The notes under the pieces are model-generated. The model was not told where the DNA came from, ran no database searches, and saw only the letters and a program-made list of their open reading frames with translations. 64,000 nt of DNA from positions 124,001 through 188,000 of the forward strand of contig PCDI01000019.1 in assembly GCA_002778195.1 (NCBI GenBank), written 5' to 3'. The first letter of the stretch is position 1. Every line of letters starts with the position of its first letter. The translations under genes and the position numbers were made by a program. Of this stretch, positions 31,327 to 41,744 are shown piece after piece. This stretch comes from Raffaelea ambrosiae (lineage: Eukaryota; Ascomycota; Sordariomycetes; Ophiostomatales; Ophiostomataceae).

Positions 31327-32979
31327 ATGGGCTCTGCTCAGCAATCCTTCTTCGCCGAGGCGGAGTACATTCCTCGCGATCCCATCTTTGACGTCACCCT
31401 CCGGTACGTGGCCGACAAGTTCCCCCAGAAGGTCAACCTGGGCCAGGGCACGTACCGGGACGAGAACGGCCAGCCATGGGTGCTGCCGGCCGTCCGGGCG
31501 GCGGAGGAACAGATTGCCGGCTGCGGCCACGAGTACCTGACCATTGCCGGCCTGAAAGAGTTTCGCACGGCCGGCGTGCGTCTTGCCTTTCACGACACCA
31601 AGGCTTTTGAGGAAGAAAGAGTAGGCCTCCTTTCTTTCTTTTTTCCTCGCTTCGCTCGTTTTCCTCCTTCCTCGCTTCACTTGTTTTCTTCTTTCTTCTT
31701 CCTCGCTTCGCTCGTTTTTCTTCTGTCCTCGCTTCGCTCGTTTCTTTCTTTTTCTTTCTTCCTCGCTTCGCTCTTTTTCTTTCTTCCTCGCTTCGCTCGT
31801 TTTCTTCCTTCTTCTTCCTCGCTTCGCTCGCTCGCTAACAGCCCAGATCGCCTCCTGCCAGTCCCTCTCCGGCACTGGCGCCCTCCTCCTCGCCGGCCTC
31901 GCCCTCAAGCGCGCCCGCACCGGCATCACCAAGGTCTACATCACCAACCCCACCTGGTCCAACCACGACCTCCTCTTCGCCTCCCTCGGCTACGAGGTCG
32001 TCTACACCCCCTACTACAAGGACCGCCAGTTCGACTTTGCCGGCTACCTCGCCGCCCTCCAGACCGCCGACCGCCACACCGCCGTCGTCCTCCACGCCTG
32101 CGCCCACAACCCCACCGGCTGCGACCCGTCCCCGGACCAGTGGAAGGCCATCGCCGCCACCCTCCAGCAGACCGGCGCCCTCCCCGTCTTCGACGCCGCC
32201 TACCTCGGCTTCAACTCGGGCGCCTACGACGTCGACGCCTGGCCCATCCGCCATGTCGTCGGCGACCTCGGCCTGGAAGCCGCCGTCTGCCTGTCCTTTG
32301 CCAAGAACATGGGCCTCTACGGCGAGCGCACCGGCCTCGTGACCTTTGTCGCCCGCGACCAGCCCACCGCCCGCACCGTCGACTCCGTCCTCGAAAACGT
32401 CCAGCGCGCCACCGTGTCCAGCCCGCCGGCCTACGGCGCCCGGCTCGCGGCCGCCGTGCTCAACGACCCGGCCCTCCAGGCCCAGTGGGCGCGCGACCTC
32501 GTCACCATGTCGACGCGCATCCAGTCCATGCGCACCAAGCTGTACGACGAGCTCGTCCGCCTGGGCACGCCGGGCGACTGGTCGCACATCGTCCACCAGA
32601 CCGGCATGTTTGGGTATCTGGAGATCTCGCCCGAGCAGGTCAAGCACTTGGAAGGTATGTTTTCTCGCTTTTTTTGTCCTCGCTTCGCTCGTTTTCTTTT
32701 CTTTCCTCGCTTCGCTCGTTTTCTTTTTTGTCCTCGCTTCGCTCGATTTCTTGTCTTTCCTCGCTTCGCTCGATTTCTTTTTTGTCCTCGCTTCGCTCGA
32801 TTTCTTTCTTTTCTTTCCTCGATTTCTTTCTTTCCTCTCGCTCGTTGACTAACAACACAGAACAATACCACGTCTACATGTCCCACACCTCGCGCATCTC
32901 CATGGCCGGCCTGAACGACGGAAACGTGGCCTACTTTGCCAAGGCATTGGACCAAACTGTGAGAAAAGCATCAGAATAG
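31327..32979 (+). CDS. Aspartate aminotransferase (class I, PLP-dependent)
   Basis: Three exons (31327-31620, 31847-32654, 32861-32979), 406 residues. Family landmarks appear in order: VNLGQGTYRDENGQPWVLP, YLTIAGLKEFR, NPTWSNHDLLF, ACAHNPTGCDP (substrate-contacting Asn), FDAAYLGFNSG, the PLP lysine in SFAKNMGLYGERTG, and the carboxylate-binding arginine in SHTSRISMAGL. It interconverts aspartate and 2-oxoglutarate with oxaloacetate and glutamate. The length suits a cytosolic isoform and no targeting peptide is seen. Both introns (226 and 206 bp) are dominated by the repeat array. Its place beside 5-oxoprolinase suggests handling of glutamate released in the cluster. Confidence 0.95.
   Translation: MGSAQQSFFAEAEYIPRDPIFDVTLRYVADKFPQKVNLGQGTYRDENGQPWVLPAVRAAEEQIAGCGHEYLTIAGLKEFRTAGVRLAFHDTKAFEEERVGLLSFFFPRFARFPPSSLHLFSSFFFLASLVFLLSSLRSFLSFSFFLASLFFFLPRFARFLPSSSSLRSLANSPDRLLPVPLRHWRPPPRRPRPQARPHRHHQGLHHQPHLVQPRPPLRLPRLRGRLHPLLQGPPVRLCRLPRRPPDRRPPHRRRPPRLRPQPHRLRPVPGPVEGHRRHPPADRRPPRLRRRLPRLQLGRLRRRRLAHPPCRRRPRPGSRRLPVLCQEHGPLRRAHRPRDLCRPRPAHRPHRRLRPRKRPARHRVQPAGLRRPARGRRAQRPGPPGPVGARPRHHVDAHPVHAHQAVRRARPPGHAGRLVAHRPPDRHVWVSGDLARAGQALGRYVFSLFLSSLRSFSFLSSLRSFSFLSSLRSISCLSSLRSISFLSSLRSISFFSFLDFFLSSRSLTNNTEQYHVYMSHTSRISMAGLNDGNVAYFAKALDQTVRKASE
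31621..31846 (+). repeat. Intron array (aminotransferase intron 1)
   Basis: Seven units of CCTCGCTTCGCTCGTTTTC type on the coding strand, some with single changes (CTTCACTTG, GCTCTTT). The array ends at GCTAACAGCCCAG, so it directly abuts the branch site. Confidence 0.95.
32655..32860 (+). repeat. Intron array (aminotransferase intron 2)
   Basis: Five intact units alternate TTTTCTTTTCTT and TTTCTTTTTTGT spacers on the coding strand; two truncated units follow before GACTAACAACACAG. Confidence 0.95.
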
Positions 32980-33155
32980 ACCCAGTAAAGGAGGCCTTGG
33001 CCCAAGGCACCAATACAATCAAAGACAATAAAAGGAAACGGGCAGCGATCAGCACCGATCCTAGTAATTGAGAATCCACGGCCACATGCCTGCCATCCAT
33101 GTTCGCATTCTGACGTAGGGGATGCACGCGACGCGACGCTAAACTCGGATAATGG

Positions 33156-33163
33156 GGAGCTCC
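33156..33163. promoter_or_regulatory. GGAGCTCC palindrome, site 6
   Basis: GGGGAGCTCCCTC context, 433 bp upstream of the oxoprolinase start and 69 bp from site 7. Confidence 0.45.
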
Positions 33164-33224
33164 CTCGGAGTGCCGCTCCATGGACAGACATCCCGTCCTG
33201 GGACAGACAGCCCCGATAAGAAGA

Positions 33225-33232
33225 GGAGCTCC
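33225..33232. promoter_or_regulatory. GGAGCTCC palindrome, site 7 (with adjacent GATA)
   Basis: Extended palindrome GAGGAGCTCCTC at 33223-33234. CGATAAG ends at 33220, as TGATAA does beside site 2. Confidence 0.5.
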
Positions 33233-33595
33233 TCCTCTGCTACCCCTCCTGCAGTGTGGGCTGGCTCTGATAACGCAGCGCGGCGGCCCCATGCAACGGC
33301 GCCCTGTAGTCTTTTTTTTTTTTGGCAGGAGACGTGCCTGAATCGGGGGAGCAGCCGCCTCGGCGGAGCACAACCGATCTCCTCCACGAGCGGTCGTCGG
33401 GCCTGAATCCGAGCCAGGTGGGTCAACCATGTCGTGATCTTGTCATCCGCGTCTAAGAATATATGGTGTATTGCTGTTGCAGGAGCTGTCCTAGGTTGCA
33501 GTTGAAGAAGCTTGGATCACTTGGTTACCCTCTGCAGTGAAATTGACTGAATTGAGATTTGGATTGTTTTGCCTTGCCTTGCACACCGAGCCAAC

Positions 33596-36500
33596 ATGGG
33601 GTCCCTTCCCGAGCCTGTCCAGGGCATCAGAATAGCCATTGACCGGGGCGGCACGTTTACCGATGTAGGTTCCCGCGGGAGAAGCATGTCCGGAGAACAA
33701 ATCTGACCGTGTCCAGTGTGTGGCCACCGTTCCTGGCCGGGACGACATTGTCATCAAGCTGCTGTCTGTCGACCCCAGCAACTATGCCGACGCCCCCGTG
33801 GAAGCGATCCGGCGCGTGCTCGAGCTGGCCACGGGCAAGTCCTATCCCAGAGGCGAGAAGATCTCGCTGCTGGGCGTGGGTATGTGTTGCTGGAGCGATC
33901 GCGTCGAAACGGCCAGAAAGCGAACCGACCAGAACTGACCACTGCAGAATCCATCCGCATGGGCACCACAGTGGCCACCAATGCGCTGCTGGAGCGGAAG
34001 GGCGAGCCCACCGTGTTTGCCGTCACCAAAGGACTGAAGGTGTGTGCGGGGGGGGGGGGGATGAACAGAAAAAGCGAGCAAGGTGAACTGACACCAGCAG
34101 GACCTGCTGCACATTGGCAACCAGTCACGACCCAACCTCTTCGACCTGGCCATCAACAAGCCGGATGTGCTGTATTCCAAGGTCGTCGAGGTGCCCGAGC
34201 GCGTCACGCTGGAGGCCTGGACCGAGAGCAAGAAGCCTGTTGAGATTGATGTTGCGTCTGATCCGGCCTTGGTCAAGGGCGTGACTGGTGAAGTTGTCCG
34301 TGTTCTGGAGCCACTCGGTGCGTTTTCTTTCCTCGCTCGCCTCTCTCTTTTTTTCCTCGCTCGCTTCGCTCACTCGTTTTCTTTTTCTTTCCTCGCTTCG
34401 CTCACTCGTTTTCCTTTCTTCCTCACTCGTTTTCCTTTCTTCCTCACTCGCTCACTCGCTCACTCGCTCCAGACATCCAATCCACCAAAAATGCCCTCCT
34501 CGATGCCTACAACGAAGGCTACCGCTCCCTCGCCGTCTGCCTCATGCACAGCTTCACCTTCCGCGACCACGAAGCCGCCGTCGGCCAGCTCGCCGCCGAG
34601 ATCGGCTTCTCCCACATCTCCCTCAGCTCCGAGCTCTCCCCCGTCGTCAAGATCGTGCCCCGCGGCAACTCGTCCACCGCCGACGCCTACCTGACCCCCG
34701 AGATCAAGCGCTACATCCGGGGCTTCGAGAGCGGCTTTGCCGATCTGGGCGCCTGCCGCTGCGAGTTCATGCAGAGCGACGGCGGCCTCGTCGAGTTCAC
34801 CGGCCTCTCGGGCCTGCGGTCCATCCTCTCCGGCCCGGCCGGCGGCGTCATCGGCTATGCCCGGACGTGCTTCGACCCGGCCGACGCCAAGCCCGTGATC
34901 GGCTTCGACATGGGCGGCACCAGCACCGACGTCTCGCGCTACACCGGCACGCTCGAGCAGGTCTTTGAGACCACCACGGCCGGCGTCACCGTCCAGAGCC
35001 CGCAGCTGGACATCAACACCGTGGCCGCCGGCGGCGGCAGCATCCTGACGTGGCAGAGCAGCGGCATGTTCAAGGTCGGCCCGGAGAGCGCGTCCGCCGA
35101 CCCCGGCCCGGCCTGCTACCGCAAGGGCGGGCCCCTGACCGTCACCGACGCCAACCTGGTGCTGGGCCGGCTGCGGCCCGAGTTCTTCCCCAAGATCTTC
35201 GGCCCCAACGAGGACCTGCCGCTGGACATGGAGGCCAGCCGGAAGCTGTTTGCCGAGATGACCGAGACGATCAACAAGGACGTCAGCAAGAAGCTGACCA
35301 TGGAGGACGTCGCAGCGGGGTAAGTAGGAGGAGGAGGAGGAGGAGAACTGGGCCCCCATTCCGTCTTGCCCACGCGCTAACCCGCCTCGGCTCCCAGCTT
35401 CCTGGACGTCGCCAACGAGGCCATGTGCCGGCCCATCCGCACCCTCACCGAGGCCAAGGGCCACGATGCCGGCCGCCACAACCTGGCCTCCTTTGGCGGC
35501 GCCGGCGGACAGCACGCCTGCGACATTGCCCGCACGCTCGGCATTGCCCGCGTGCTCATCCACAAGTACGCGTCGGTGCTCTCCGCCCACGGCATGGCCC
35601 TGGCCGACCTGGTCCACGAGGCCCGCAGCCCCAGCGCCGCCGTGTACGGCGCCGACCAGCTGCCCGCCCTCAACCGCGCGCTGGACCGCCTGCAGGCCGA
35701 GGCCACGGCGGCCCTGGTCCAGCAGGGCATCCCCGCGAAGCGCATCCGCGCCGAGCGGTACCTCAACATGCGCTTCCACGGCAGCGACACGGCGCTGATG
35801 ATTGGCGAGGCCGAGGACCCCGCCGGCGACTACCAGCGCGCCTTTGCGCACGCCCACCAGACGCAGTTCGGCTTCCTGCCCACGGGCCGCGACATCATTG
35901 TGGACGACTGCCGCGTGCGGTGCATCGGCGCGAGCGCCGCGCACCACGCCGGCGCGGCGGCGGCGGCGTGGCCGGCCGAGCTGGCGTCGACGCCGGCGGT
36001 GGCCCCGGCGGCGGCCGGCCTGACCAAGAGCGTCTACTTCCGGGACCTCGGCTGGGCCGACACGCCGGTGTACAGCCTGAGCGCGCTGGCGCCGGGCACG
36101 CGGATCGCCGGGCCGGCGCTGGTCATGGACGACAAGCAGACGATTGTGGTGGTGCCGCGGGCGACGGCGACGGTGCTGTCGGCCATGGTGGTGATCGACG
36201 TCGAGGTGGGCAAGAAGGAGACCCTGTCGCTGGCCAAGGTCGACCCCATCCAGCTGTCCATCTTTGGCCACCGCTTCATGGGCGTGGCCGAGCAGATGGG
36301 CCGCGCGCTGCAGAAGACCAGCGTCAGCACCAACATCAAGGAGCGCCTCGACTTTTCCTGCACCGTCTTCTCGCCGGATGGCGGTCTGGTTGCGAATGCG
36401 CCTCACGTTCCGGCCATGGTAAGTTTTTTCTTTTCCTCGCTTCGCTCGTTTTTTTCTTTTTTTTCCTCGCTTCGCTCGTTTTTCTTTTTTTCCTCGCTTC

Positions 36501-38218
36501 GCTCGTTTCTTTTCTTTTCTTTCCTCGCTGTTTCTTCTAACAAAATAGATTGGAAGTATGGCCTTTGCTGTCAAGTGGCAGATCGACTACTGGGGCGACA
36601 GACTCTCTCCAGGTGATGTCATCCTCTCCAATGCACCAGGTAAGAACCGGCGTCTCTTCCACGCAGTCTCCCCAACATCCTGCTAATGGACAGAATGCGG
36701 TGGCACCCATCTTCCCGACCTCACTGTGATCACCCCCATCTTTGACGACGAGGGCAAGATCATCTTCTGGACAGCCTCACGAGGCCACCACGCAGATGTA
36801 AGATATGTCGACCTTGAAAAGACTGGAAAACCTTGTGTCCTCCTGAAATGAAGACTGACCGTCAGATTGGTGGCATTCTCCCCGGCTCCATGCCGCCCAA
36901 CTCCAAGGAACTCTGGGAGGAAGGCGCCGTCATCAAGGCCTTCAAGGTCATCGAGGGCGGCCACTTCAAAGAAGAAGAGCTCACCGAGCTGCTCATGGCC
37001 CCGGCCGCCTCCCCCGGCTGCATGGGCACGCGGTGCCTCCGCGACAACATCTCCGACATCAAGGCCCAGGCCGCGGCCAACCATCGCGGCAGCCAGCTGA
37101 TCCACTCGCTGATCAACGACTACGGCATCGATGCCGTCCAGTTCTACAGTACGTAAACACGCGGGAATTCGCGGGAATTGGAGACTCTAACAACGGCAGT
37201 GCAACAAATCCAGCATGCCGCCGAACGGGCCGTCCGCGACATGCTGCGGTCCATCCACGCCGCCACCGACGGCCAGCCCCTGCACGCGGTCGACTACATG
37301 GACGACGGCACGGCCATCCGGCTGGCCATCACCATCGACCCCGACACGGGCGGCGCCGTCTTCGACTTTGCCGGCACCGACCCGGAGGCCTACGGCAACT
37401 GGAACGCGCCCATTGCCATCTGCCACTCCGCCATCATCTTTGCGCTGCGCTGCATGGTCAACATGGACATCCCCCTCAACCAGGGCGCCATCCGGCCCAT
37501 CGACATCCGCATCCCGCCCGGCTCGCTGCTCCGGCCCTCCGAGGCGGCCGCCGTGTGCGCCGGCAACGTCCTGACCTCCCAGCGCATCGTCGACGTCATC
37601 TTCCGCGCGTTCAGCACCGCCGCCGCCAGCCAGGGCTGCATGAACAACCTGACGTTCGGGTCCGACGACCCCGACAACGGCTACGGCTACTACGAGACCA
37701 TCTGCGGCGGCAGCGGCGGCGGGCCGTCCTGGGACGGCACCAGCGGCGTGCACACCCACATGACCAACACGCGCATCACCGACCCGGAGATCCTGGAGCG
37801 CCGCTACCCGGTGGTCCTGCGGCGCTTCTGTCTGCGCCCGGGCAGCGGCGGCGCCGGCGCGCACCCGGGCGGCGACGGCATCATCCGGGACATTGAGTTC
37901 TCGGTGGCGTCCAAGGTGTCGATCCTGAGCGAGCGGCGGACGTTTGCGCCGTACGGGCTGGCGGGCGGCAGCGACGCGCAGCGCGGGCAGAACCTGTGGG
38001 TCCAGAAGACGACGGGCCGGGCGGTGAACCTGGGCGGCAAGAACACGGCCAACATGGCCGTGGGCGACCGGATCGTGATCCAGTCGCCGGGCGGTGGTGG
38101 CTGGGGGGCTGTGGGACGGGCTACGGGGACGACCAGCGGGACCAAGGAGAAGCGCACGTTTACAAGCATTGCCAACGGGACGGTAGACATGATTCAGTCG
38201 ATGGGAGAGTCGGCATGA
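33596..38218 (+). CDS. 5-oxoprolinase (ATP-dependent, fused HyuA-HyuB type)
   Basis: Ten exons (33596-33664, 33717-33879, 33948-34039, 34101-34317, 34473-35319, 35398-36418, 36549-36639, 36694-36797, 36866-37148, 37200-38218), 1301 residues, the usual length of eukaryotic OPLAH/OXP1. The N-terminal half has IAIDRGGTFTDCVA, MGTTVATNALLERKGEP, GPAGGVIGYA and GFDMGGTSTDVSRY (actin-like ATPase motifs). The C-terminal HyuB half has KTSVSTNIKERLDFSC, ECGGTHLPDL, GGILPGSMPP, SGGGPSWDGTSG and SPGGGGWG. It opens 5-oxoproline to glutamate with ATP, closing the gamma-glutamyl/glutathione cycle in the cytosol. Introns 4 and 6 carry the array. A related hydantoinase specificity cannot be excluded. Confidence 0.95.
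34318..34472 (+). repeat. Intron array (oxoprolinase intron 4), diverged
   Basis: The units are shortened or altered: CCTCGCTCGCC, CCTCGCTCGCTTCGCTCACTCG, CCTCGCTTCGCTCACTCG, then CCTCACTCG repeats up to the acceptor. It looks like a degenerating member of the family with a secondary CTCACTCG expansion. Confidence 0.88.
36419..36548 (+). repeat. Intron array (oxoprolinase intron 6)
   Basis: Three full CCTCGCTTCGCTCGTTT units and one truncated CCTCGCTGTTTC unit on the coding strand, ending at TTCTAACAAAATAG. Confidence 0.93.
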
Positions 38219-38408
38219 AGGGGCAGCGTATGAATGTGATAGATTGCGATAGATTTGTAACGATTTCCAAATTGTCAATGATTCCAAATTGCAAATGATT
38301 TCCAAAGTGTATTTGATTTCCACACAAGATCACACAAATACAACAAACAGACTGAAAAACAAAACAGACAAAAATCAAATAAACGAAAATAAACAAATAA
38401 ACGAAAAT

Positions 38409-38440
38409 AAAACAAACAAACAAACAAACAAACAAACAAC
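38409..38440 (+). repeat. AAAC tetranucleotide repeat
   Basis: About eight tandem AAAC/ACAA units in intergenic DNA after the oxoprolinase stop. Confidence 0.85.
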
Positions 38441-38705
38441 AAAACGCTTTCTGTTCAAGTCATCCAGGCAATACTTGTCAAGAAACGTAGATTCGGACGG
38501 AATCAAATTGTCAAACTGTCCGCACATCTCACCAGCAATGCAAGGCCTCCACCATCAGTCAGTTCCATACAGCACTGGTCCCAGGCGACCAGTACAAGCG
38601 AGTCGATAAGCCTGACTCGTGGCCTGCCAGGGATCAGCGCCCGTTGCCACCCAACCAGCCCTTCTCCTCATTTCTGGACGAGAAGGAGGAGGAGGCGGAG
38701 GAGGA

Positions 38706-38713
38706 GGAGCTCC
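38706..38713. promoter_or_regulatory. GGAGCTCC palindrome, site 8 (12-bp palindrome)
   Basis: Extended palindrome GAGGAGCTCCTC at 38704-38715, 482 bp upstream of the 2OG-oxygenase start. Confidence 0.5.
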
Positions 38714-39194
38714 TCTCGAGGGAGGACGTGCTGCTCAAAGCGTCCACCCAACACCGAGCAGGCATGTCTGGGAGGGTCCAGTGCGCGTTTCATTGGCTGG
38801 GCCATGCCTCCCATCCCTCGGCGTCCGCCACAGCCCAAGTGAGCTCCTTGTCGAGAGCCCGCGACGAGCATCCGCCGGGACGGCACGCGCAGGCTTCGGA
38901 GGGCATCACATTGCTTCTTTCAGTGCGTGTTTGCTTGTTTGTGTGCCGAAGTCGCAGGCCGGGAGAGGAGGACGCAAAAGTATATCTGTCAGGAGATGCT
39001 CCACGCTTGAGGGTCGGCAATCTTCTGGCAGTGATCAGATCTGGAAAGAATTCCGCTTTGAGTATCGAGGCGCCAGACGAACCACCACACAGCTCTACCA
39101 CCAGTGACCCAGAGTCTCCGCAGTCTAATCAGCATCCCTTGAGATCTCGGCAGACACACAGACGTTCTACCCACTGCAACACACCCTGCCCAGC

Positions 39195-40520
39195 ATGGCC
39201 CCCCTCCCCAGTCTTGACCTGCTCCCCCCTTACACCTTGCCCGAGCCGAGCAAGGAAGATTGTAAGACCACCCAAGCATGCTTTTTTTCGTAAAAGAAGG
39301 ACTGACTGACTGACTGACCGACCCCTGCAGTGGACTGTGTGGACTTGATCAACATCGACCTGAACAAGTTCGACACGGTCGAGGGCCGCAAAGAACTGGC
39401 CCAGGACCTGTACAAGGCCGCCACGGGCTATGGCTTCCTCACGCTGACCAACCATGGCATCTCCAAGGAGACGTACCTGCGGCAGATGCGCATTGCCAAC
39501 GCGGTGATGACGCTGCCCGAGGAGGAGAAGGCGCCCTACGAGGTGACGCCCGAGGAAGACGCGCGGGGCCTGTACGTGGGCTACAAGCCGCACGGCCCGC
39601 TGGGCCACAAGGGCGGGTTTCCCAAGCAGCTGGACCACTACAACATCCTGGTGCACGACCCCAAGAACCGGCCGCACCCGGAGATCCTGCAGCCGTTCAT
39701 GCCCGAGACCACGGAGCTGATGCAGTTCATCCGCTCCAACATCCTGTCCAAGCTGCTCAAGCTGGTGGCCATGATCCTCGAGGTGCCCGAGGAGGCCGTT
39801 CTGGCCACCCACGCCCCGGGCGGCTCCAAGACGGAGTACATTCGTTATGTAAGCCAGCCCAGTCACCATGCGGTGGTACGCACCCGTTGAATCCGTCGAA
39901 TGCCTGCTAACACCCCCCAGATGATGTGTGAACCGCGCTCCCAGGACGAGAGCGCCAAGTACCGCGACATCTTCCTGTCGGGCCACACCGACTGGGGCAC
40001 GTGGACGTTCCTGTTCTCGCAGCCCATCACGGCGCTGCAGGTGCTGTGCCACCAGACGGGCCGCTACCGCTGGGTGCGCCACCAGCCGCACGGGCTGGTG
40101 GTCAACTTTGGCGAGGCGCTGGAGCGGCTGACGGGCGGCGTCTTCAAGGCCACCATCCACCGCGTGGTGCAGCCGCCCGAGGACCAGCGCCACCTGCGCC
40201 GCATCGGCGTCATCTACTTTTCGCGCCCGGCCGACGACCGCGAGCTGGTGCCGATCGAGAACTCGCCGCTGCTGCAGCGGCTGGGCGCCGACCAGCCGCT
40301 GCCGTCCGACGAGGGCCGCATCTTCTGCATGGCCGACTACCTGGACGCGCGCAAGCACGGCTGGAAGCGCATCGAGTTTGACATTGACCGCCCGCGGGAC
40401 GAGAAGGCCCACGCCGACTTCTTCGACGGCGAGTACCCGGACCCGGAGGGCCACAAGAGCCTGGGCAAGTTTGACAACGTGCCGCGTGTGAGCTACACGA
40501 TCCCGACCGTGAAGGCGTAG
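39195..40520 (+). CDS. 2-oxoglutarate/Fe(II)-dependent oxygenase (isopenicillin-N-synthase-like)
   Basis: Three exons (39195-39261, 39331-39848, 39921-40520), 394 residues. The N-terminal DIOX_N part includes ATGYGFLTLTNHGISKETY. The catalytic facial triad is visible as H217-x-D219 in SGHTDWGTWT and H275 in ATIHRVVQPP. HLRRIGVIYFSRP supplies the R-x-S-like 2OG-anchoring stretch. Members hydroxylate, desaturate or cyclise small molecules. The same fold includes flavonoid, gibberellin and beta-lactam enzymes, so the chemistry here is open. Intron 1 ends in a GACT repeat and neither intron carries the array. It sits between oxoprolinase and the Dal5-type permease in the putative cluster. Confidence 0.92.
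39298..39321 (+). repeat. GACT tetranucleotide repeat in intron
   Basis: About five tandem ACTG units at the 3' end of intron 1 of the 2OG oxygenase; the copy nearest the acceptor may serve as branch site. Confidence 0.8.
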
Positions 40521-40551
40521 GGGAAGACGAGAAAAAAAAAAAAAAAGGAAA

Positions 40552-40552
40552 N
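40552..40552. other. Single ambiguous base (N) in an A-run
   Basis: A one-base N lies within a poly-A stretch just after the oxygenase stop codon. Confidence 0.99.
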
Positions 40553-40814
40553 AAAAAAAAAAAAGAGAGAGGAAATGGAAGGAAACGGATACACCGACCA
40601 CTCTGGTCCATGTGGGAGGAGAGCCTTGTCGATATGCGACCACTCTTTGTTGACCTTGTCAGCGTAGCCTTTTGAGGTCGTTGTCTTTTTTTTTGTCTTG
40701 ATGTTCGTTTTTTCCCATGCCTCTATATAGTGACCAGATTGCCAATCCATCCCACCCGCACACCACTCTTCTCGCCCGTACGTGGACTCTTTTCTTTGTT
40801 CTTTCTCTGTGTGT

Positions 40815-40850
40815 CTACAAAACTACAAAACTACAAAACTACAAAACTAC
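40815..40850 (+). repeat. 8-bp tandem repeat CTACAAAA
   Basis: Four consecutive copies in intergenic DNA. Confidence 0.85.
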
Positions 40851-41506
40851 AGAAACGCGGACAGGCTCGTCTCCTCGACCGCCAGGCCCTCCCGGCATGC
40901 CCGGTGCTTGTCCTGCTTGATAACAGACACCATGCCGGCCAGCTGGGCAGGACCACCGTATAGCCAATCAAGGCAGCGTCATGTATTTTGGGACTTATCG
41001 CCCCGTCCCTCGTCCTGGGTGTCGTGGGTGGTCGTCTCCTCCCCCCCACGGGCCTGCCCACCGGTGTAGCGTCCAGGGCGGGACTTGGGAGCGTACTCCG
41101 CCCAGATTGCAGAGATATCCCAGGAGTGGAGCACCGCTTTCTGATAGTCAGCCTCCATTTCCCAAATTCCCCATTTTCTCTATTTCCCTTTCCCTGCTAC
41201 TATGTATGTACTTCGACCCCCCCCCCCCCCAAAAAAGTGGATGAACGGCTGCTGATAAGAAGGTCCACGGCGACAGGGGTTGGCAGCTGTCCTCCTGGCG
41301 CGCCGTCCAATCATGCCGTTGCTTTGTTTCCCCAGGGGCGGGCTGGCCCCGAGCCCGTTCTGTGCGTTTGATAGAGGAGCACCGCCTATCTCCACGGACG
41401 GTTGCGTTGGCTTTGCGTGCACGCTCACTGCCATGGCCCCCCCCCTAATCGCCAAGTACGAGATCACCAAGACAGCAGGGTTGACCGGGATGGGGACGAA
41501 GACGAA

Positions 41507-41513
41507 TATAAGG
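41507..41513 (+). promoter_or_regulatory. TATA-like box of the Dal5-family permease
   Basis: TATAAGG lies 238 bp upstream of the start codon at 41745. Confidence 0.4.
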
Positions 41514-41630
41514 GAGGCCGATACCGAGTGATGGGCAAAGCGAAAAAAAGAAAGAAAGAAAGAAAGAAAGAAAGGAAAAGAACAGCCCACAACACAGCAC
41601 AGGAGCCAGTTTGCGGTTTTGTGTACGTTG

Positions 41631-41672
41631 GTATACGCTCTTGTATACGCTCTTGTATACACGCTTGTATAC
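41631..41672 (+). repeat. 12-bp tandem repeat GTATACGCTCTT
   Basis: Two exact copies plus diverged copies (GTATACACGCTT, GTATACAG). Each unit starts with the palindrome GTATAC. It lies 73-114 bp before the permease start, within the likely 5' UTR. Confidence 0.8.
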
Positions 41673-41744
41673 AGCCAGTGCCGTATTGGGCGGCGTCTTG
41701 ACACAGCATCTCCGTCCTTTCCTCTTTTCCACGCCGTCGCCACC

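Larger units (their letters stand above)
32980..33595. other. Intergenic, oxoprolinase promoter region
   Basis: 616 bp with GGAGCTCC at 33156 and 33225, CGATAAG at 33214-33220 and a T-run at about 33311-33322. No gene is seen. Confidence 0.55.
38219..39194. other. Intergenic, oxygenase promoter region
   Basis: 976 bp. An A-rich 3' region with an AAAC repeat (38409-38440) is followed by a GC-richer half holding GGAGCTCC at 38706 inside GAGGAGCTCCTC, and a 7-of-8 match (TGAGCTCC) near 38840. No gene is seen. Confidence 0.55.
40521..41744. other. Intergenic, permease promoter region with several small repeats
   Basis: 1.2 kb. It holds A-runs with one ambiguous base (N at 40552), a CTACAAAA repeat (40815-40850), TGATAAG at 41253-41259, near-matches GGAGCACC at 41111 and 41366, TATAAGG at 41507, GAAA repeats (41541-41575) and a GTATACGCTCTT repeat (41631-41672). 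No gene is seen. Confidence 0.55.

Noticed and set aside
31621..31846. Reading the CCTCGCTTCGCTCG arrays as CRISPR-like repeats
   Set aside because: Spacers are T/C low-complexity tracts of variable length, the arrays sit inside eukaryotic introns, and no cas genes occur.
31327..32979. Treating the array introns of the aminotransferase as coding (uninterrupted frame of 550 codons)
   Set aside because: The frame is open by chance but would insert Phe/Ser/Arg/Leu-rich repeats (SLRSFSFLSS type) and shift the PLP domain out of frame. GT-AG junctions with CTAAC restore a normal 406-residue enzyme.
34460..36574. Long open frame antisense to the oxoprolinase (about 700 codons)
   Set aside because: It mirrors the GC-rich third positions of the spliced + strand gene, has no family resemblance and crosses true splice sites. 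The + strand model has clear HyuA/HyuB motifs.
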